A DNA stretch of 64,000 nucleotides from assembly GCA_032027145.1 (NCBI GenBank), contig JAVSMP010000001.1, positions 2,733,116 through 2,797,115 on the forward strand, read 5' to 3'. Shown here piece after piece: positions 18,164-27,484 of this stretch (the first letter of the stretch is position 1; each line of letters begins with the position of its first letter). This stretch comes from Ignavibacterium sp. (GTDB lineage: Bacteria > Bacteroidota > Ignavibacteria > Ignavibacteriales > Ignavibacteriaceae). A program made the translations under genes and the position numbers. The notes beneath the pieces are model-generated. The model had not been told where the DNA came from. It was given only the letters and a program-made list of their open reading frames with translations, and ran no database searches.

Positions 18164-19138
18164 TTAGTTTTCTCTTTGTGTAACAAAGTCAACTAAATTT
18201 ATCAGAGATGATTTCATCTCAGATTCGGGGAAGATATTAAGAGCATCTTTGGCTTGAACAGAATAATCTTGTGAAATCTTCAAAGCATAATCGATTCCGT
18301 TATTAGCTTTTACAAAACCAATAATTTCCTTTACTTTAGTCTTGTCATTACCATTCTTAAGGATATTCCTTATTCTTGCTGCTTCACTTTTAGATACTTT
18401 GTTAAGAGCATAAATTAAAGGAAGAGTTATTTTCTTTTCTTTAATATCACCGCCTACAGGTTTGCCAATTAAATTAGTTGTTCCTTCATAATCGAGAATG
18501 TCATCTCTGATCTGAAATGCCATTCCTATTGAGTGACCAAACTTTTTCATAGCTTCAATAAATTCTGAATTACTGGTTGTACTCATAGAGCCAATCAGGC
18601 AGCAAGTCTCCAACAAAGAAGCAGTTTTATCTGAAATAACTTTAAAATAAGTTTCTTCATCAATATCAAGCTTTCTTGTTTTCTGGATTTGCAGCAGCTC
18701 TCCCTCAGACATTCTTTTTACTGCTTCTGTAATAACTTTTAGAAAATCATAATCCTTACCTTCAACAGAAATCATCAGACCGCGTGAGAGTAAATAATCA
18801 CCCATTAGTACCGCAACTTTATTTTTAAAGATTGCGTTGATAGACCATATTCCCCTTCTCTTATCAGCATTATCTACAACATCATCATGAATAAGTGTAG
18901 CTGTATGAAGTAATTCTACAAGGTTGGCACCGCGAAAAGTTCTTTCAGTTATTCCGCCGGATATTTTAGCAGAAAGAAGAACAAGTATTGGGCGAATCTT
19001 CTTTCCTTTCTGTCTGATAATGTATCTTGCAACCAGATCAACAATTCCAACATTAGAACGCATAGCAGTTTTGAATATTTCTTCAAATTGAGCTAATTCA
19101 TTTTTAATTGGTCGGCTTATTTTAGTAAGAGAAGACAT
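18164..19138 (-). CDS. Polyprenyl diphosphate synthase (trans-isoprenyl, long chain)
   Basis: Elongates allylic diphosphates with isopentenyl diphosphate to make the side chain of respiratory quinones or a similar lipid. Both aspartate-rich motifs are present: LIHDDVVDNADKRRG (first DDxxD) and FQIRDDILDYEG (second), with GKKIRPILVLLSAK at the start of the fold. Size (about 324 residues) fits the IspB/HepT group. I place the start at ATG 19138 (MSSLTKIS); an alternative TTG at 19144 overlaps the tatC stop. Chain length cannot be read from the sequence. It follows tatC directly on the same strand. Confidence 0.9.
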   Translation of the reverse strand: MSSLTKISRPIKNELAQFEEIFKTAMRSNVGIVDLVARYIIRQKGKKIRPILVLLSAKISGGITERTFRGANLVELLHTATLIHDDVVDNADKRRGIWSINAIFKNKVAVLMGDYLLSRGLMISVEGKDYDFLKVITEAVKRMSEGELLQIQKTRKLDIDEETYFKVISDKTASLLETCCLIGSMSTTSNSEFIEAMKKFGHSIGMAFQIRDDILDYEGTTNLIGKPVGGDIKEKKITLPLIYALNKVSKSEAARIRNILKNGNDKTKVKEIIGFVKANNGIDYALKISQDYSVQAKDALNIFPESEMKSSLINLVDFVTQREN

Positions 19139-19140
19139 TA

Positions 19141-19902
19141 TCAAGACTTTTTTTGTGAAAATTTGGATATCAAAATACTTATTTCATATAACAGCACTAA
19201 TGGAACTGCTAAAACTATTTGTGATACGGGATCGGTTCCGGGAGTCAAAAAAGCAGCAGCAACCAAAATAAAAACGAATGCATGTCTTCTGTATTTTCTC
19301 ATAAAACTCGGTTTAAGGATTCCAAGTTTAGATAAAAAAAATGAAATCATAGGCAACTCAAATACTAATCCAGCTGCAAGCATAACACTTATAATAATTG
19401 ACATATACTCATCTACTGCAAACTCATTCTTAATTGACTCAGATCCAAATTGTGCTGCAAACTTAAGAGATAAAGGAAGCATTACAAAATACGCAAATGC
19501 TATACCGGCTAAGAAACAAAGTGAAGAAAAGATAACAATCCAAAGTATATATCTTCGTTCTTGTTTTCTTAATGCTGGTGCAATAAACTGCCATAGTTGA
19601 TAAAACAGATTTGGAATACTAAGAATTATCCCGACCATTATCGCAATTTGCACATATAAAAATAACTGACCGAATGGTTTTAAATTCTGTAGTGAAGCAT
19701 TTGAATCTTTAGCAGGTTTTAGTAAAACTACATCAACAAGAAAATCAATAAATATCCAGGCAACAATTGTCCCGACAACAACACCAATAAGCGAATAAAT
19801 TATTCTCCACCTGAGTTCCTCAAGATGTTCAAGAAACGTCATTTCTCTTTCAGAAGCTGCATCCTCCTGTTTTATATCTTCTTTTGCTAATTCTTCAGTC
19901 AC
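19141..19902 (-). CDS. tatC: Sec-independent protein translocase TatC
   Basis: Core of the twin-arginine translocase, the receptor for RR signal peptides. The 253-residue protein has six hydrophobic helices. The conserved cytoplasmic entry MTFLEHLEELRWRIIYSLIG (about 21-40) contains the glutamates that bind the twin arginines, and WQFIAPALRKQERRY (about 105-119) is also typical. The N-terminus has a 20-residue acidic extension. It lies 12 bases after glyA and next to the polyprenyl synthase gene. TatA/TatB are not in the window. A possible substrate is the long form of the superoxide dismutase. Confidence 0.95.
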   Translation of the reverse strand: MTEELAKEDIKQEDAASEREMTFLEHLEELRWRIIYSLIGVVVGTIVAWIFIDFLVDVVLLKPAKDSNASLQNLKPFGQLFLYVQIAIMVGIILSIPNLFYQLWQFIAPALRKQERRYILWIVIFSSLCFLAGIAFAYFVMLPLSLKFAAQFGSESIKNEFAVDEYMSIIISVMLAAGLVFELPMISFFLSKLGILKPSFMRKYRRHAFVFILVAAAFLTPGTDPVSQIVLAVPLVLLYEISILISKFSQKKS

Positions 19903-19914
19903 GATAATAGAATA

Positions 19915-21210
19915 TTACTTCATTTCTGCAAATAATGGGAATGGTGCAGTTAATTTCTTTACTTCTTGCTGTAAATCGCTAAGTATTTTTTTGTTCTCGA
20001 AACCATTGATTGCTTTATTAATTATATCTGCAATTATTTCCATTTCCTTTTCTTTCATTCCACGGGAAGTTAGAGCAGAAGAACCAATCCTAATTCCGCT
20101 TGTAACAAACGGACTTCTCTTATCAAAAGGCACCATATTTTTGTTGACTGTAATTCCGGCATCTTCAAGAGCTATTTCAGCTTGTTTGCCGGTAATATTT
20201 TTATTTGATAAATCAATCAGCATAAGATGATTATCTGTTCCACCGGAAACAATATCAAAATTATATTCAATCAATTTTGCTGCTAATGTCTGAGCATTTT
20301 TTCTTACCTGTAAAACATAATCTTTGAATGAATCAGAAAGTGCTTCTCCAAATGAAACTCCTTTTGCCATAATGATGTGCATCAATGGTCCTCCCTGAAT
20401 TCCCGGCATAACCATACTGTCAATTAATTCAGACATCATTTTTACTCTATCACCTTTTGGTGTAGTCAATCCCCATGGATTCTCTTTATCTTTTCCAATG
20501 AGAATTATACCGCCTCTTGGTCCTCTTAAAGTTTTATGTGTAGTTGAAGTAACCGCATCACAATATTTTAACGGATTATTAAGCAATCCTTTAGCAATTA
20601 AACCTGCAGGATGAGCCATATCGCACATCAATAAAGCACCAACAGAATCTGCTATTTCTCTGAACTTTTTATAATCCCAATCTCTTGAATATGCACTTGC
20701 ACCTGTAATGATCAGTTTTGGTTTTTCTTTATTAGCCATATCAGAGATTTTATCATAATCAAGTAAACCGGTCTGTTCATTTAATTCATACCCTACTGCT
20801 TCATAAAGCTTACCTGAAAAGTTAACAGGTGAGCCATGTGTTAAGTGCCCACCATGGGCTAAACTTAACCCGAGAAATTTATCTCCTGGTTTTAGAAAAG
20901 TCATTAGAACAGCCATATTTGCCTGAGAGCCGCTATGAGGCTGTACATTAACATACTCAGCATTAAAAAGTTTCTTTAATCTTTCTCTGGCAATATCTTC
21001 TGCCTGATCAACAAACTCACAACCACCATAATACCTTTTACCCGGATAACCTTCAGCATATTTATTCATAAGTACTGTACCAGAGGCTTCCAGGACTGCT
21101 GGGCTTACATAATTTTCCGAAGCAATCAATTCAAGTTTATTCTTTTGTCTATCAATTTCTAATTGCAGGACATTAAATAATTCTGAGTCTTTTTTTAGAT
21201 GTGATTCCAT
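19915..21210 (-). CDS. glyA: Serine hydroxymethyltransferase
   Basis: Pyridoxal-phosphate enzyme that interconverts serine and glycine while charging tetrahydrofolate with a one-carbon unit. The 431-residue sequence shows [18 protein letters not shown] near 21-38, [18 protein letters not shown] (about 52-69) and the cofactor lysine in [13 protein letters not shown] (about 222-234). Length is normal. It is the first gene of a minus-strand unit glyA-tatC-polyprenyl synthase and is separated from the upstream envelope operon by a terminator at 21251-21282. Confidence 0.97.
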   Translation of the reverse strand: MESHLKKDSELFNVLQLEIDRQKNKLELIASENYVSPAVLEASGTVLMNKYAEGYPGKRYYGGCEFVDQAEDIARERLKKLFNAEYVNVQPHSGSQANMAVLMTFLKPGDKFLGLSLAHGGHLTHGSPVNFSGKLYEAVGYELNEQTGLLDYDKISDMANKEKPKLIITGASAYSRDWDYKKFREIADSVGALLMCDMAHPAGLIAKGLLNNPLKYCDAVTSTTHKTLRGPRGGIILIGKDKENPWGLTTPKGDRVKMMSELIDSMVMPGIQGGPLMHIIMAKGVSFGEALSDSFKDYVLQVRKNAQTLAAKLIEYNFDIVSGGTDNHLMLIDLSNKNITGKQAEIALEDAGITVNKNMVPFDKRSPFVTSGIRIGSSALTSRGMKEKEMEIIADIINKAINGFENKKILSDLQQEVKKLTAPFPLFAEMK

Positions 21211-21250
21211 TTTAACCGCTTAATTTGATGAATGAATGAAGTAAAATTAG

Positions 21251-21282
21251 AAAAGGTTTCCTGAAATCTCAAGAAACCTTTT
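21251..21282 (-). terminator. Terminator of the glgA-gmhB-envelope operon
   Basis: AAAAGGTTTC (21251-21260) and GAAACCTTTT (21273-21282) form a 10-base stem with a 12-base loop. T-rich sequence lies on both sides, so it may act in both directions. It sits 24 bases past the stop of the TPR gene and ahead of glyA. Confidence 0.7.
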
Positions 21283-21305
21283 TAACGAAAATTAACAAAA
21301 GTGAG

Positions 21306-22538
21306 CTATTGTACAGTAACACTTCTACCGATCCAACCAACACAAGTTATTGGTATGGAAGTGCCTGATTTAATATTTCTAAAGAATAAATCTTCTTTAG
21401 TTGGAACAACACCAGATAAAGCATTTATTCTATCTTTAGCTTCATTAAGATTGGGATCCATATTTAATGCTTTTCTGTATGTTTGTTGAGCTAACAAATA
21501 AACAAGTTTTCTATCAAAATCCGAACAACTATTTGCAGATTGTTCATATAAAAATCCTTCATAAAAAATAGGTAAAGCCCAGTTATTCCCTAGTTCACTT
21601 GCTTTTAAAAATTGAGTTCTTGCCTGAGAATATTTTCCGGCATCCATTAAAGCTTTACCATAATAGAAGTAATGATCCTTATTTTCTGGTTCGAGTTTAA
21701 TTAGCTTGGAGAAAACTTCTTCAGATTTTTTAGTATTATCTAACTTTGTATATGCATTACCAAGTTGAGTTAAGAATCCCACATTATCTGGTTCTTTACT
21801 TATTAAAAACTCCAAAGGTGCAATTGCTTCATTCCACTCGCTTGCCTGAATTGCAGTAGCAGCTAATGCTTTAGCCTTCTTTATATTTTCAGGATCTTTT
21901 TGCCAGGCTTCCTTCTGAAAAGCTAATATTTCATCAATACTTCCAAACAATTCGGTAACAATACTTCCCCAAACCGGATTATCAGGTTCTCTTTCAGAAA
22001 GCAATGTATAGATATCAATTGCTTTTTGCTTAAAATCGTTCGTACCATCATCATTATTTATATAAAGCTGACCTAATCTGTTATAATAGAATGAAGATAA
22101 ATCAGGCTGCCATTGAATTGCCTGTTCGTAATCCGGAATTGTAATTGAAGCTGGCAAATGCAGCCATATTTCCGAAACATAAGCTTTGCGAGCTTGAAAA
22201 TATCCTCTATCCTCTGGTCTGTATTTAATTGCAAGATCATAAAAATATAAAATTGTATCCTGCACTTCTTTAACCATTTCTTGAGAAGTAGTAGAAGAAT
22301 CGTGTATTGCCCATAGTGATTCTTCCATTTTATAATATATCCATTTACTGAATTTTACCGGATTTGCTTCAACAACTGACCAGAAATAAGGCATTGCGCT
22401 TTCAAAGTCCTTATTCTTATGATACTCAGTACCTAAGCTATAATCAGTAATTATTTTCATTGAATCAGCAGTTTGTCCAAATGTAACAACAGTACTTATA
22501 ATCAATGTTAATGTTATAGTTTGTATTAGTGTTTTCAC
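21306..22538 (-). CDS. Secreted tetratricopeptide-repeat protein
   Basis: From a GTG at 22538 (preceded by AAAGG, seven bases away) the protein is 410 residues with a signal peptide, MKTLIQTITLTLIISTVVTF then GQ. The rest is a series of TPR-like helical pairs; the clearest are PDNVGFLTQLGNAYTKLDNT and PENKDHYFYYGKALMDAGKY in the C-terminal half. The C-terminus ends with a short non-repeat tail, CVGWIGRSVTVQ. TPR proteins mediate protein contacts; here probably in the periplasm next to the barrel protein and lipoprotein of the same operon. An upstream ATG at 22577 would overlap the previous gene and put hydrophilic residues before the signal, so I prefer the GTG. Confidence 0.8.
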   Translation of the reverse strand: MKTLIQTITLTLIISTVVTFGQTADSMKIITDYSLGTEYHKNKDFESAMPYFWSVVEANPVKFSKWIYYKMEESLWAIHDSSTTSQEMVKEVQDTILYFYDLAIKYRPEDRGYFQARKAYVSEIWLHLPASITIPDYEQAIQWQPDLSSFYYNRLGQLYINNDDGTNDFKQKAIDIYTLLSEREPDNPVWGSIVTELFGSIDEILAFQKEAWQKDPENIKKAKALAATAIQASEWNEAIAPLEFLISKEPDNVGFLTQLGNAYTKLDNTKKSEEVFSKLIKLEPENKDHYFYYGKALMDAGKYSQARTQFLKASELGNNWALPIFYEGFLYEQSANSCSDFDRKLVYLLAQQTYRKALNMDPNLNEAKDRINALSGVVPTKEDLFFRNIKSGTSIPITCVGWIGRSVTVQ

Positions 22539-22566
22539 TTTATGCACCTTTGTGATTATTAGTGAA

Positions 22567-23814
22567 CTATTTATCATATCTCAAAAACCAGAGTTCGCCA
22601 AGACTTAAGCCAAGGTAAACTCTTATTGAATTTTCATTTAATAAGCTGTTTTCTGTAGTCCCGCGTTTCGAATATTGCAGCGCAACATCAATTGAATTTT
22701 CTGCACCTAATGGATAAGAAAAGCCAACAAAAGCTCCTAGCTGATCTATTCCTGTACCATTAAAAATATATTGTGTTTGTTCTAAACTTAAACCCAAACG
22801 CCAGATAATTTGTTCCCATTCACTCATTCCCATACCTTTCTTAGGTTTATATTCAAAACCTACACTGAATTTATTTATATCTCGCAGATTAATTTCTGTT
22901 TTTTCATTAAAAGTATATTCACTCATTGGCTGATACATATAATCAAAATTAAAAGAAAACAATTCATTAAAAACAAAACTTATGCCGCCGTTAAATCTTT
23001 GTGGAATCTTCATTTTTGTCTGCCCTGAAGAAATAGTGTCCACCAAATAGAGCGATGTAGAGGTAAAAAGAGTATCAGTATCCAGATTTCCCAATACATT
23101 ATATGAAAAACCAAGTCTTAAATCATCTAAAAATGAAATTGAAAGCTCATTTGCCAGATTTGGAGAAATGATTCCAAATGAACCTCCAAATCCTGTTGAT
23201 CTTCGCAGACTTTCGTACTTTGTATTAATAAGAGTTTCACTTTGATTAAAATTAATATTAGAGATATAGTCAATATTACCAAAGTAATAATCCAGTGATG
23301 CACCAGCAGAAAAACCTAAAGGTAAATAAACAGACGATCCGACAAATAATTTAGAAATACCGCCTTTGCCTTCATACTCAACAGAGTATTCCGGAATTTC
23401 ACTTTGTGCTGAAAAATTCTCTTTAGCTTTATAACTAACCCGTGAAAATGGAACAAGACCAGTCACAACTCCAATACCAAGATCCCGACTAATAGGAAAA
23501 CCGAAAGTAAATCCTTTAAAATCTGTTTCACTATTATATACTGAGCGATTTGCATCAGAGATTAAAACACCTTTGTAACCAAAACCAAATTCAATTCTTG
23601 TTTTGGACATTACAGTCCACCCGGCAGGATTTGCAACCAATAAATGATCCTGATCCAGAAGTGCAGCACCAATATCTCCAATAGAAATAAGCTTAGATGA
23701 GTAACTATATTCAAAATCACCAATTCCATATCTGGAATAAACAGAAGAGTTCTGGGCAAAAAGAATTTCAGAAAGAATAATTAAAAAAATGGAGGTTGAT
23801 AACAGAGTTTTCAT
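22567..23814 (-). CDS. Outer-membrane beta-barrel protein (FadL/OMPP1-like)
   Basis: A 415-residue secreted protein with signal peptide MKTLLSTSIFLIILSEILFA before QNSS. The mature part starts with YSRYGIGDFEYSYSS, the pattern (SRYGIGD) seen in Bacteroidetes proteins related to OMPP1/FadL transporters. Alternating hydrophobic strands and glycine/aromatic residues run to the end, and the last strand reads IRVYLGLSLGELWFLRYDK. The ligand is unknown. It starts on the last base of the upstream lipoprotein gene and is followed by the TPR gene, so the three are very likely one translation unit. Confidence 0.8.
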   Translation of the reverse strand: MKTLLSTSIFLIILSEILFAQNSSVYSRYGIGDFEYSYSSKLISIGDIGAALLDQDHLLVANPAGWTVMSKTRIEFGFGYKGVLISDANRSVYNSETDFKGFTFGFPISRDLGIGVVTGLVPFSRVSYKAKENFSAQSEIPEYSVEYEGKGGISKLFVGSSVYLPLGFSAGASLDYYFGNIDYISNINFNQSETLINTKYESLRRSTGFGGSFGIISPNLANELSISFLDDLRLGFSYNVLGNLDTDTLFTSTSLYLVDTISSGQTKMKIPQRFNGGISFVFNELFSFNFDYMYQPMSEYTFNEKTEINLRDINKFSVGFEYKPKKGMGMSEWEQIIWRLGLSLEQTQYIFNGTGIDQLGAFVGFSYPLGAENSIDVALQYSKRGTTENSLLNENSIRVYLGLSLGELWFLRYDK

Positions 23815-25004
23815 TATCGTTTACCTCCTTTGGAATAAATTATTTCCAGCCTTGGACGATCAGAAATATTAGAAGCATTGCTTCCTTTAATTGCAAAAAT
23901 CTCTAATCCCCAAAACTCCTGTGTTGATTTTATCAAAATTCCCTGATTATCCACATTATTGTTAAATGCACGGATAATATAAGTTATATCACCTGAAAAA
24001 GTGTTACCATTTCTACTTAATTTATAAGAATAATTTTTATTCAAGCTATCTTTAGTTGAATCAGCAATAAGGAAAACACTCAACGAATTTTCAAAATCAC
24101 TGCCAAATTTTGATTGGAGTGTGTCAATAGTCAAAGTCAGTTTTGCTGAATTAATAGCAATATCTTTAGGTAAAACAGAAAAATCAAAGTTAAGCTGCAT
24201 TTCAGATGTAAGACTTGATTGTATAGCAAGATTTTCAGTTCCAACATCTGCCACTGAACCAATTATTGCACTAACATCTAAAGTAATATACCCTATCAAA
24301 GTGTCTATATAAGCTCCGGGTTTCTGAACCACAACTCTCAGGATAGGAACATTAACATCACTTACATTATATGCCGTAAAACCCAGTACTTTCTGTGTAT
24401 TATCCTCAGGTGAAAGTAAGATACCATAATTGTTACCTAATGAAGTATCAGCATAATTCTTCAGCCAGGATGTTGCTAGTTCGTTGCTAAGATGAAATGT
24501 ATAGGTTGTATCGTTTAATGATGTTCTGTTAGAACTTAAATCAACATTATCAACAGACAGAGAGGCAAAATCATCTGAGGTAAAATCAGAAGAACTCCAA
24601 AACTCATTAATCTTAAATACTTTATAATCAAAACTGCCATTTGAATTTCCAAAGGAATAATCTTTAGTTAATGTAACGTATGAATCAATAACATTTATAG
24701 TCTGAGATTTAATTTCACTAACTATTGAGTCAGGTAAAAGAAAGGCAAACTTTAATAAAATATGCGAAGTTACATTTTCAGTTTTACCTAATAAAACATG
24801 CGATGCATTGCCAAGAATATAAACTTTTTTGAAGTCAAATGAGTTTTGTGATATAGAATCAACCATTGAGTCAAATTTCTTTACTTCAACACCATCCTGA
24901 TTAAGAAAATTACTTCCTAAATCAGTTGGAGAATCATTACAATGGGATAATAAAATACCTGTTATAATTAAGGCTAGAAATGAAAATATTTTTTTAAATA
25001 TCAA
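23814..25004 (-). CDS. Putative surface lipoprotein, unknown function
   Basis: A 396-residue protein with an N-terminal hydrophobic signal, SFLALIITGILLSHCND, whose cysteine 22 could be lipidated, although histidine before the cysteine is unusual for a lipobox. The following SPTDLGSNFLNQDGVEV resembles the beginning of Bacteroidetes DUF4270-type lipoproteins. The rest looks like beta-rich domains with many serine, asparagine and threonine residues. No catalytic motif is seen. It is directly adjacent to gmhB (no gap) and overlaps the barrel gene by one base, which suggests a joint envelope function. Confidence 0.7.
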   Translation of the reverse strand: MIFKKIFSFLALIITGILLSHCNDSPTDLGSNFLNQDGVEVKKFDSMVDSISQNSFDFKKVYILGNASHVLLGKTENVTSHILLKFAFLLPDSIVSEIKSQTINVIDSYVTLTKDYSFGNSNGSFDYKVFKINEFWSSSDFTSDDFASLSVDNVDLSSNRTSLNDTTYTFHLSNELATSWLKNYADTSLGNNYGILLSPEDNTQKVLGFTAYNVSDVNVPILRVVVQKPGAYIDTLIGYITLDVSAIIGSVADVGTENLAIQSSLTSEMQLNFDFSVLPKDIAINSAKLTLTIDTLQSKFGSDFENSLSVFLIADSTKDSLNKNYSYKLSRNGNTFSGDITYIIRAFNNNVDNQGILIKSTQEFWGLEIFAIKGSNASNISDRPRLEIIYSKGGKR

Positions 25005-25577
25005 TTAAACTCCGGTGGAATCGTTAATTATATGTTTAGATGCTTCAGTAAAATTTTCGGCTACAAAACTTGGAAAATTATTGTCATTTTGCAAGATAGA
25101 AAAACTTAGATCACCTTTTCCTGTTCTAACAAGAATTGATTTCAAGCCTGCATTTTTAGCAGCTAAAATATCAACTTCTGAATCACCTACAAAATATGAT
25201 TTTGATAAATCAACATTAAATTTATTTACGGCTTCGATGATCATTCCGATTTCTGGCTTTCTGCATTTACATAGTTCTATATCATTAAAATCGGGATGAT
25301 AAGGACAATAAAAAAAGGCATCAATTTGTACATTAAATTCTTTTAGCTTGGTATTGATGGCTTCATTTATTTTTTCGACCTGTTCTTTGGTAATCAAACC
25401 TCTGGCAATTCCGGATTGATTTGATATTACAATCAATTTGAAATGATAGATATTCTTAAGCTCTGCCAAACATTTGCCAACATCTGGAAACAATTCAACT
25501 TTTTCAGCATCACCGATATAACCAGTATCAAAGTTAAGCGTACCATCACGATCCAAAAAAACAGCTTTATTCAGCAT
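25005..25577 (-). CDS. gmhB: D-glycero-D-manno-heptose-1,7-bisphosphate 7-phosphatase-like HAD enzyme
   Basis: A 190-residue HAD phosphatase with nucleophile/acid pair D9 and D11 in FLDRDGTL, VISNQSGIARG (50-60) and the zinc-binding set C91, H94, C103, C105 in CPYHP...CKCRKP, characteristic of GmhB and HisB-N. FVGDSEVDILAAKNAG is the final metal motif. GmhB removes a phosphate in ADP-heptose synthesis for lipopolysaccharide core. A histidinol-phosphatase role is possible in this family but the context (glgA, envelope genes) favours heptose metabolism. It starts four bases after glgA. Confidence 0.85.
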   Translation of the reverse strand: MLNKAVFLDRDGTLNFDTGYIGDAEKVELFPDVGKCLAELKNIYHFKLIVISNQSGIARGLITKEQVEKINEAINTKLKEFNVQIDAFFYCPYHPDFNDIELCKCRKPEIGMIIEAVNKFNVDLSKSYFVGDSEVDILAAKNAGLKSILVRTGKGDLSFSILQNDNNFPSFVAENFTEASKHIINDSTGV

Positions 25578-25581
25578 TAAA

Positions 25582-27078
25582 TTATTCGGTATTAATCATT
25601 GACTTGTAAAGTTCAATATATTGTTTTGCAGAAACATCCCAGCTAAAATCCATCTTCATTCCGTTACGCATTATCCTCTGCCAAACTTTTTTATTTGCAA
25701 ATACTTTTACTGCTCTTTTAATTTCCTTTAACATTTCGATAGAATCATACTTCTTAAAAACGAAACCAGTACCTTCTTCCGTTTTTTCGTTATACTTTAT
25801 CACTGTATCGGCTAATCCGCCTGTTTCACGAACAATAGGCACAGTACCATAGGCAAGGCTGTACATCTGATTTAATCCGCAAGGTTCATATTTAGACGGC
25901 ATTAAAAATATGTCTGCTCCTGCTTCAATTAAATGCGCAAGCTCATCATTAAATCCAAGATAAACTGCAAATTTTTCGGAATGTTTCATTGCCATTTTTT
26001 CGAAGAAAGAATGATATTTAGAATCTCCTGTTCCAAGAACTATTAACTGAATATTTAATTTCATTAAATCCGGAAAAGCTTTTTGAAGAAGATCAATACC
26101 TTTTGAATTAAACAAACGCGAAATTAATCCAATTATCGGCACATCTTCTCTGAACTTTAATCCGAATCTATCAGCAAGCTCTTTTTTATTCTCAAGTTTT
26201 GCTTCAATATTCTTAACCGAGAACTTAGCAGGAATCAACTTATCTTTTTCAGGATTCCAAACATTTTTATCAATTCCATTTACAATACCAAATAATGAAT
26301 CTTTTCTCTTGGACAGAACTTCCTTAAGTCCTTCGCCATATTCTTCTTTTGTCCTTATTTCATTGGCATAAGTTCGACTTACAGTATTAATTACATCCGC
26401 AAACATAAGTCCGCTTTTCATAAAGTTTATTTTTCCGTTATGCACAATACCTTTAGAAGCACTCTCTAATTCTTTCGGAAGACCGGTTTTATGAAAAGTT
26501 GCAATAGGAAATTCGCCCTGATAAGCCAGGTTATGAATTGTGAATAGTGTGTTAAACTTATCAAAACTTTCGTGGTCTTTGTAAATTGTTTTTAGATATG
26601 CAGGTATTAATCCGCACTGCCAGTCATTCAGATGAATTACATCAGGTATCCATCCAAGTTTAATAATTAATTCCATTACAGCGCGGCTTAATAGAATAAA
26701 TCTTTCATCGTTATCCGGATAATCTTTTCCTGTTCTTGGATCTGTATAAAGACTATTCCGGCTGCCGAAATATTCTTGATTATCCAGAAAGTAAATCTGA
26801 ACCCGTACTCTAGGTCCAGGCAAAAAACAAGACTTTAAAGAAAAAACAACATCTTTATCCCCTATCTTTACTTGCAGATCTTTTAATCTCACGATTTCAT
26901 GAATCTTAAATTTTCTTTCGTCAACTGCACCATATTTGGGTACAACGATTCTTACTTCGTGTCCCAATTCAGAAAGCATTTGAGGCAATGCTGAGGATAC
27001 ATCAGCTAATCCACCTGTTTTTACAAATGGAACTACTTCTGATGTTACAAACAATATTTTAAGTTTTTTTGCAGCCAT
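25582..27078 (-). CDS. glgA: Glycogen synthase (ADP-glucose type)
   Basis: GT5 glycosyltransferase that extends alpha-1,4-glucan from ADP-glucose in the cytoplasm. The 498-residue sequence has K20 in VVPFVKTGGLADVSSALP, the ADP-glucose-binding loop; LTIHNLAYQGEF near the middle; and the C-terminal domain with GLISRLFNSKGIDLL and FLMPSKYEPCGLNQMY, whose glutamate is catalytic. It is the first gene of a minus-strand operon that continues into gmhB and envelope proteins, an unusual mix. A promoter and a 19-base palindrome lie upstream. Confidence 0.95.
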   Translation of the reverse strand: MAAKKLKILFVTSEVVPFVKTGGLADVSSALPQMLSELGHEVRIVVPKYGAVDERKFKIHEIVRLKDLQVKIGDKDVVFSLKSCFLPGPRVRVQIYFLDNQEYFGSRNSLYTDPRTGKDYPDNDERFILLSRAVMELIIKLGWIPDVIHLNDWQCGLIPAYLKTIYKDHESFDKFNTLFTIHNLAYQGEFPIATFHKTGLPKELESASKGIVHNGKINFMKSGLMFADVINTVSRTYANEIRTKEEYGEGLKEVLSKRKDSLFGIVNGIDKNVWNPEKDKLIPAKFSVKNIEAKLENKKELADRFGLKFREDVPIIGLISRLFNSKGIDLLQKAFPDLMKLNIQLIVLGTGDSKYHSFFEKMAMKHSEKFAVYLGFNDELAHLIEAGADIFLMPSKYEPCGLNQMYSLAYGTVPIVRETGGLADTVIKYNEKTEEGTGFVFKKYDSIEMLKEIKRAVKVFANKKVWQRIMRNGMKMDFSWDVSAKQYIELYKSMINTE

Positions 27079-27106
27079 TTTTGTATTTCTTTAATTATTT
27101 GACTTA

Positions 27107-27136
27107 CAAAAATACTAAAAAGCATATGTTTCTCAA
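27107..27136 (-). promoter_or_regulatory. Bacteroidetes-type promoter of glgA
   Basis: On the minus strand TTG (27136-27134, within CTTTGAG) is followed after 19 bases by TATTTTTG (27114-27107), matching TAnnTTTG. It ends 28 bases before the glgA ATG. Confidence 0.5.
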
Positions 27137-27150
27137 AGATTTACAGCTTT

Positions 27151-27169
27151 CAATCATTAGTAATGATTG
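27151..27169. promoter_or_regulatory. 19-base palindromic operator candidate
   Basis: CAATCATTAGTAATGATTG is a perfect inverted repeat with 9-base arms around one central base. It sits about 15 bases upstream of the glgA -33 element, where an activator or a divergent-promoter repressor could bind. No regulator family is identified from the motif. Confidence 0.45.
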
Positions 27170-27484
27170 CTAATTTCATTGTTGATTAAACTATCAATAA
27201 GCAAAAATGGATTTATAGTTCAATTAAATTTTTAATAATTGACAGTTTTTTTTTGAAATCTAACTTCTCGGTTGAATGATTATTAAATCTAAAAGTTATA
27301 TAATCATCTTAGAAACCTCAGTTTTTTATTGATTAATAATTAGAGTTAACATCACTTATTCCATTGTAGGATTTTAATCGCAGATCTGATTATCTGTTAA
27401 AGATTACTGAGTTTCAGATTTATTTGGAATTTAATTCTATGTATAAAAAGATTATATTTGATTAAAATTATTGAGAAATTTTAA

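Larger units (their letters stand above)
27079..27484. other. Divergent regulatory region between glgA and the SPOR lipoprotein gene
   Basis: No coding sequence is visible. It contains the glgA promoter (27107-27136) and a 19-base palindrome (27151-27169), annotated separately. Toward 27485 the sequence is very AT-rich; a TATATTTG at about 27452-27461 may be the -7 element for the rightward genes but no matching -33 box is found at the usual distance. Confidence 0.5.

Noticed and set aside
19139-19144. TTG start of the polyprenyl synthase
   Set aside because: No ribosome site supports it and it adds only two residues; the ATG at 19138 is preferred.
22539-22577. Earlier ATG start of the TPR protein
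   Set aside because: It overlaps the barrel gene and puts hydrophilic residues before a good signal peptide; GTG 22538 has a ribosome site.
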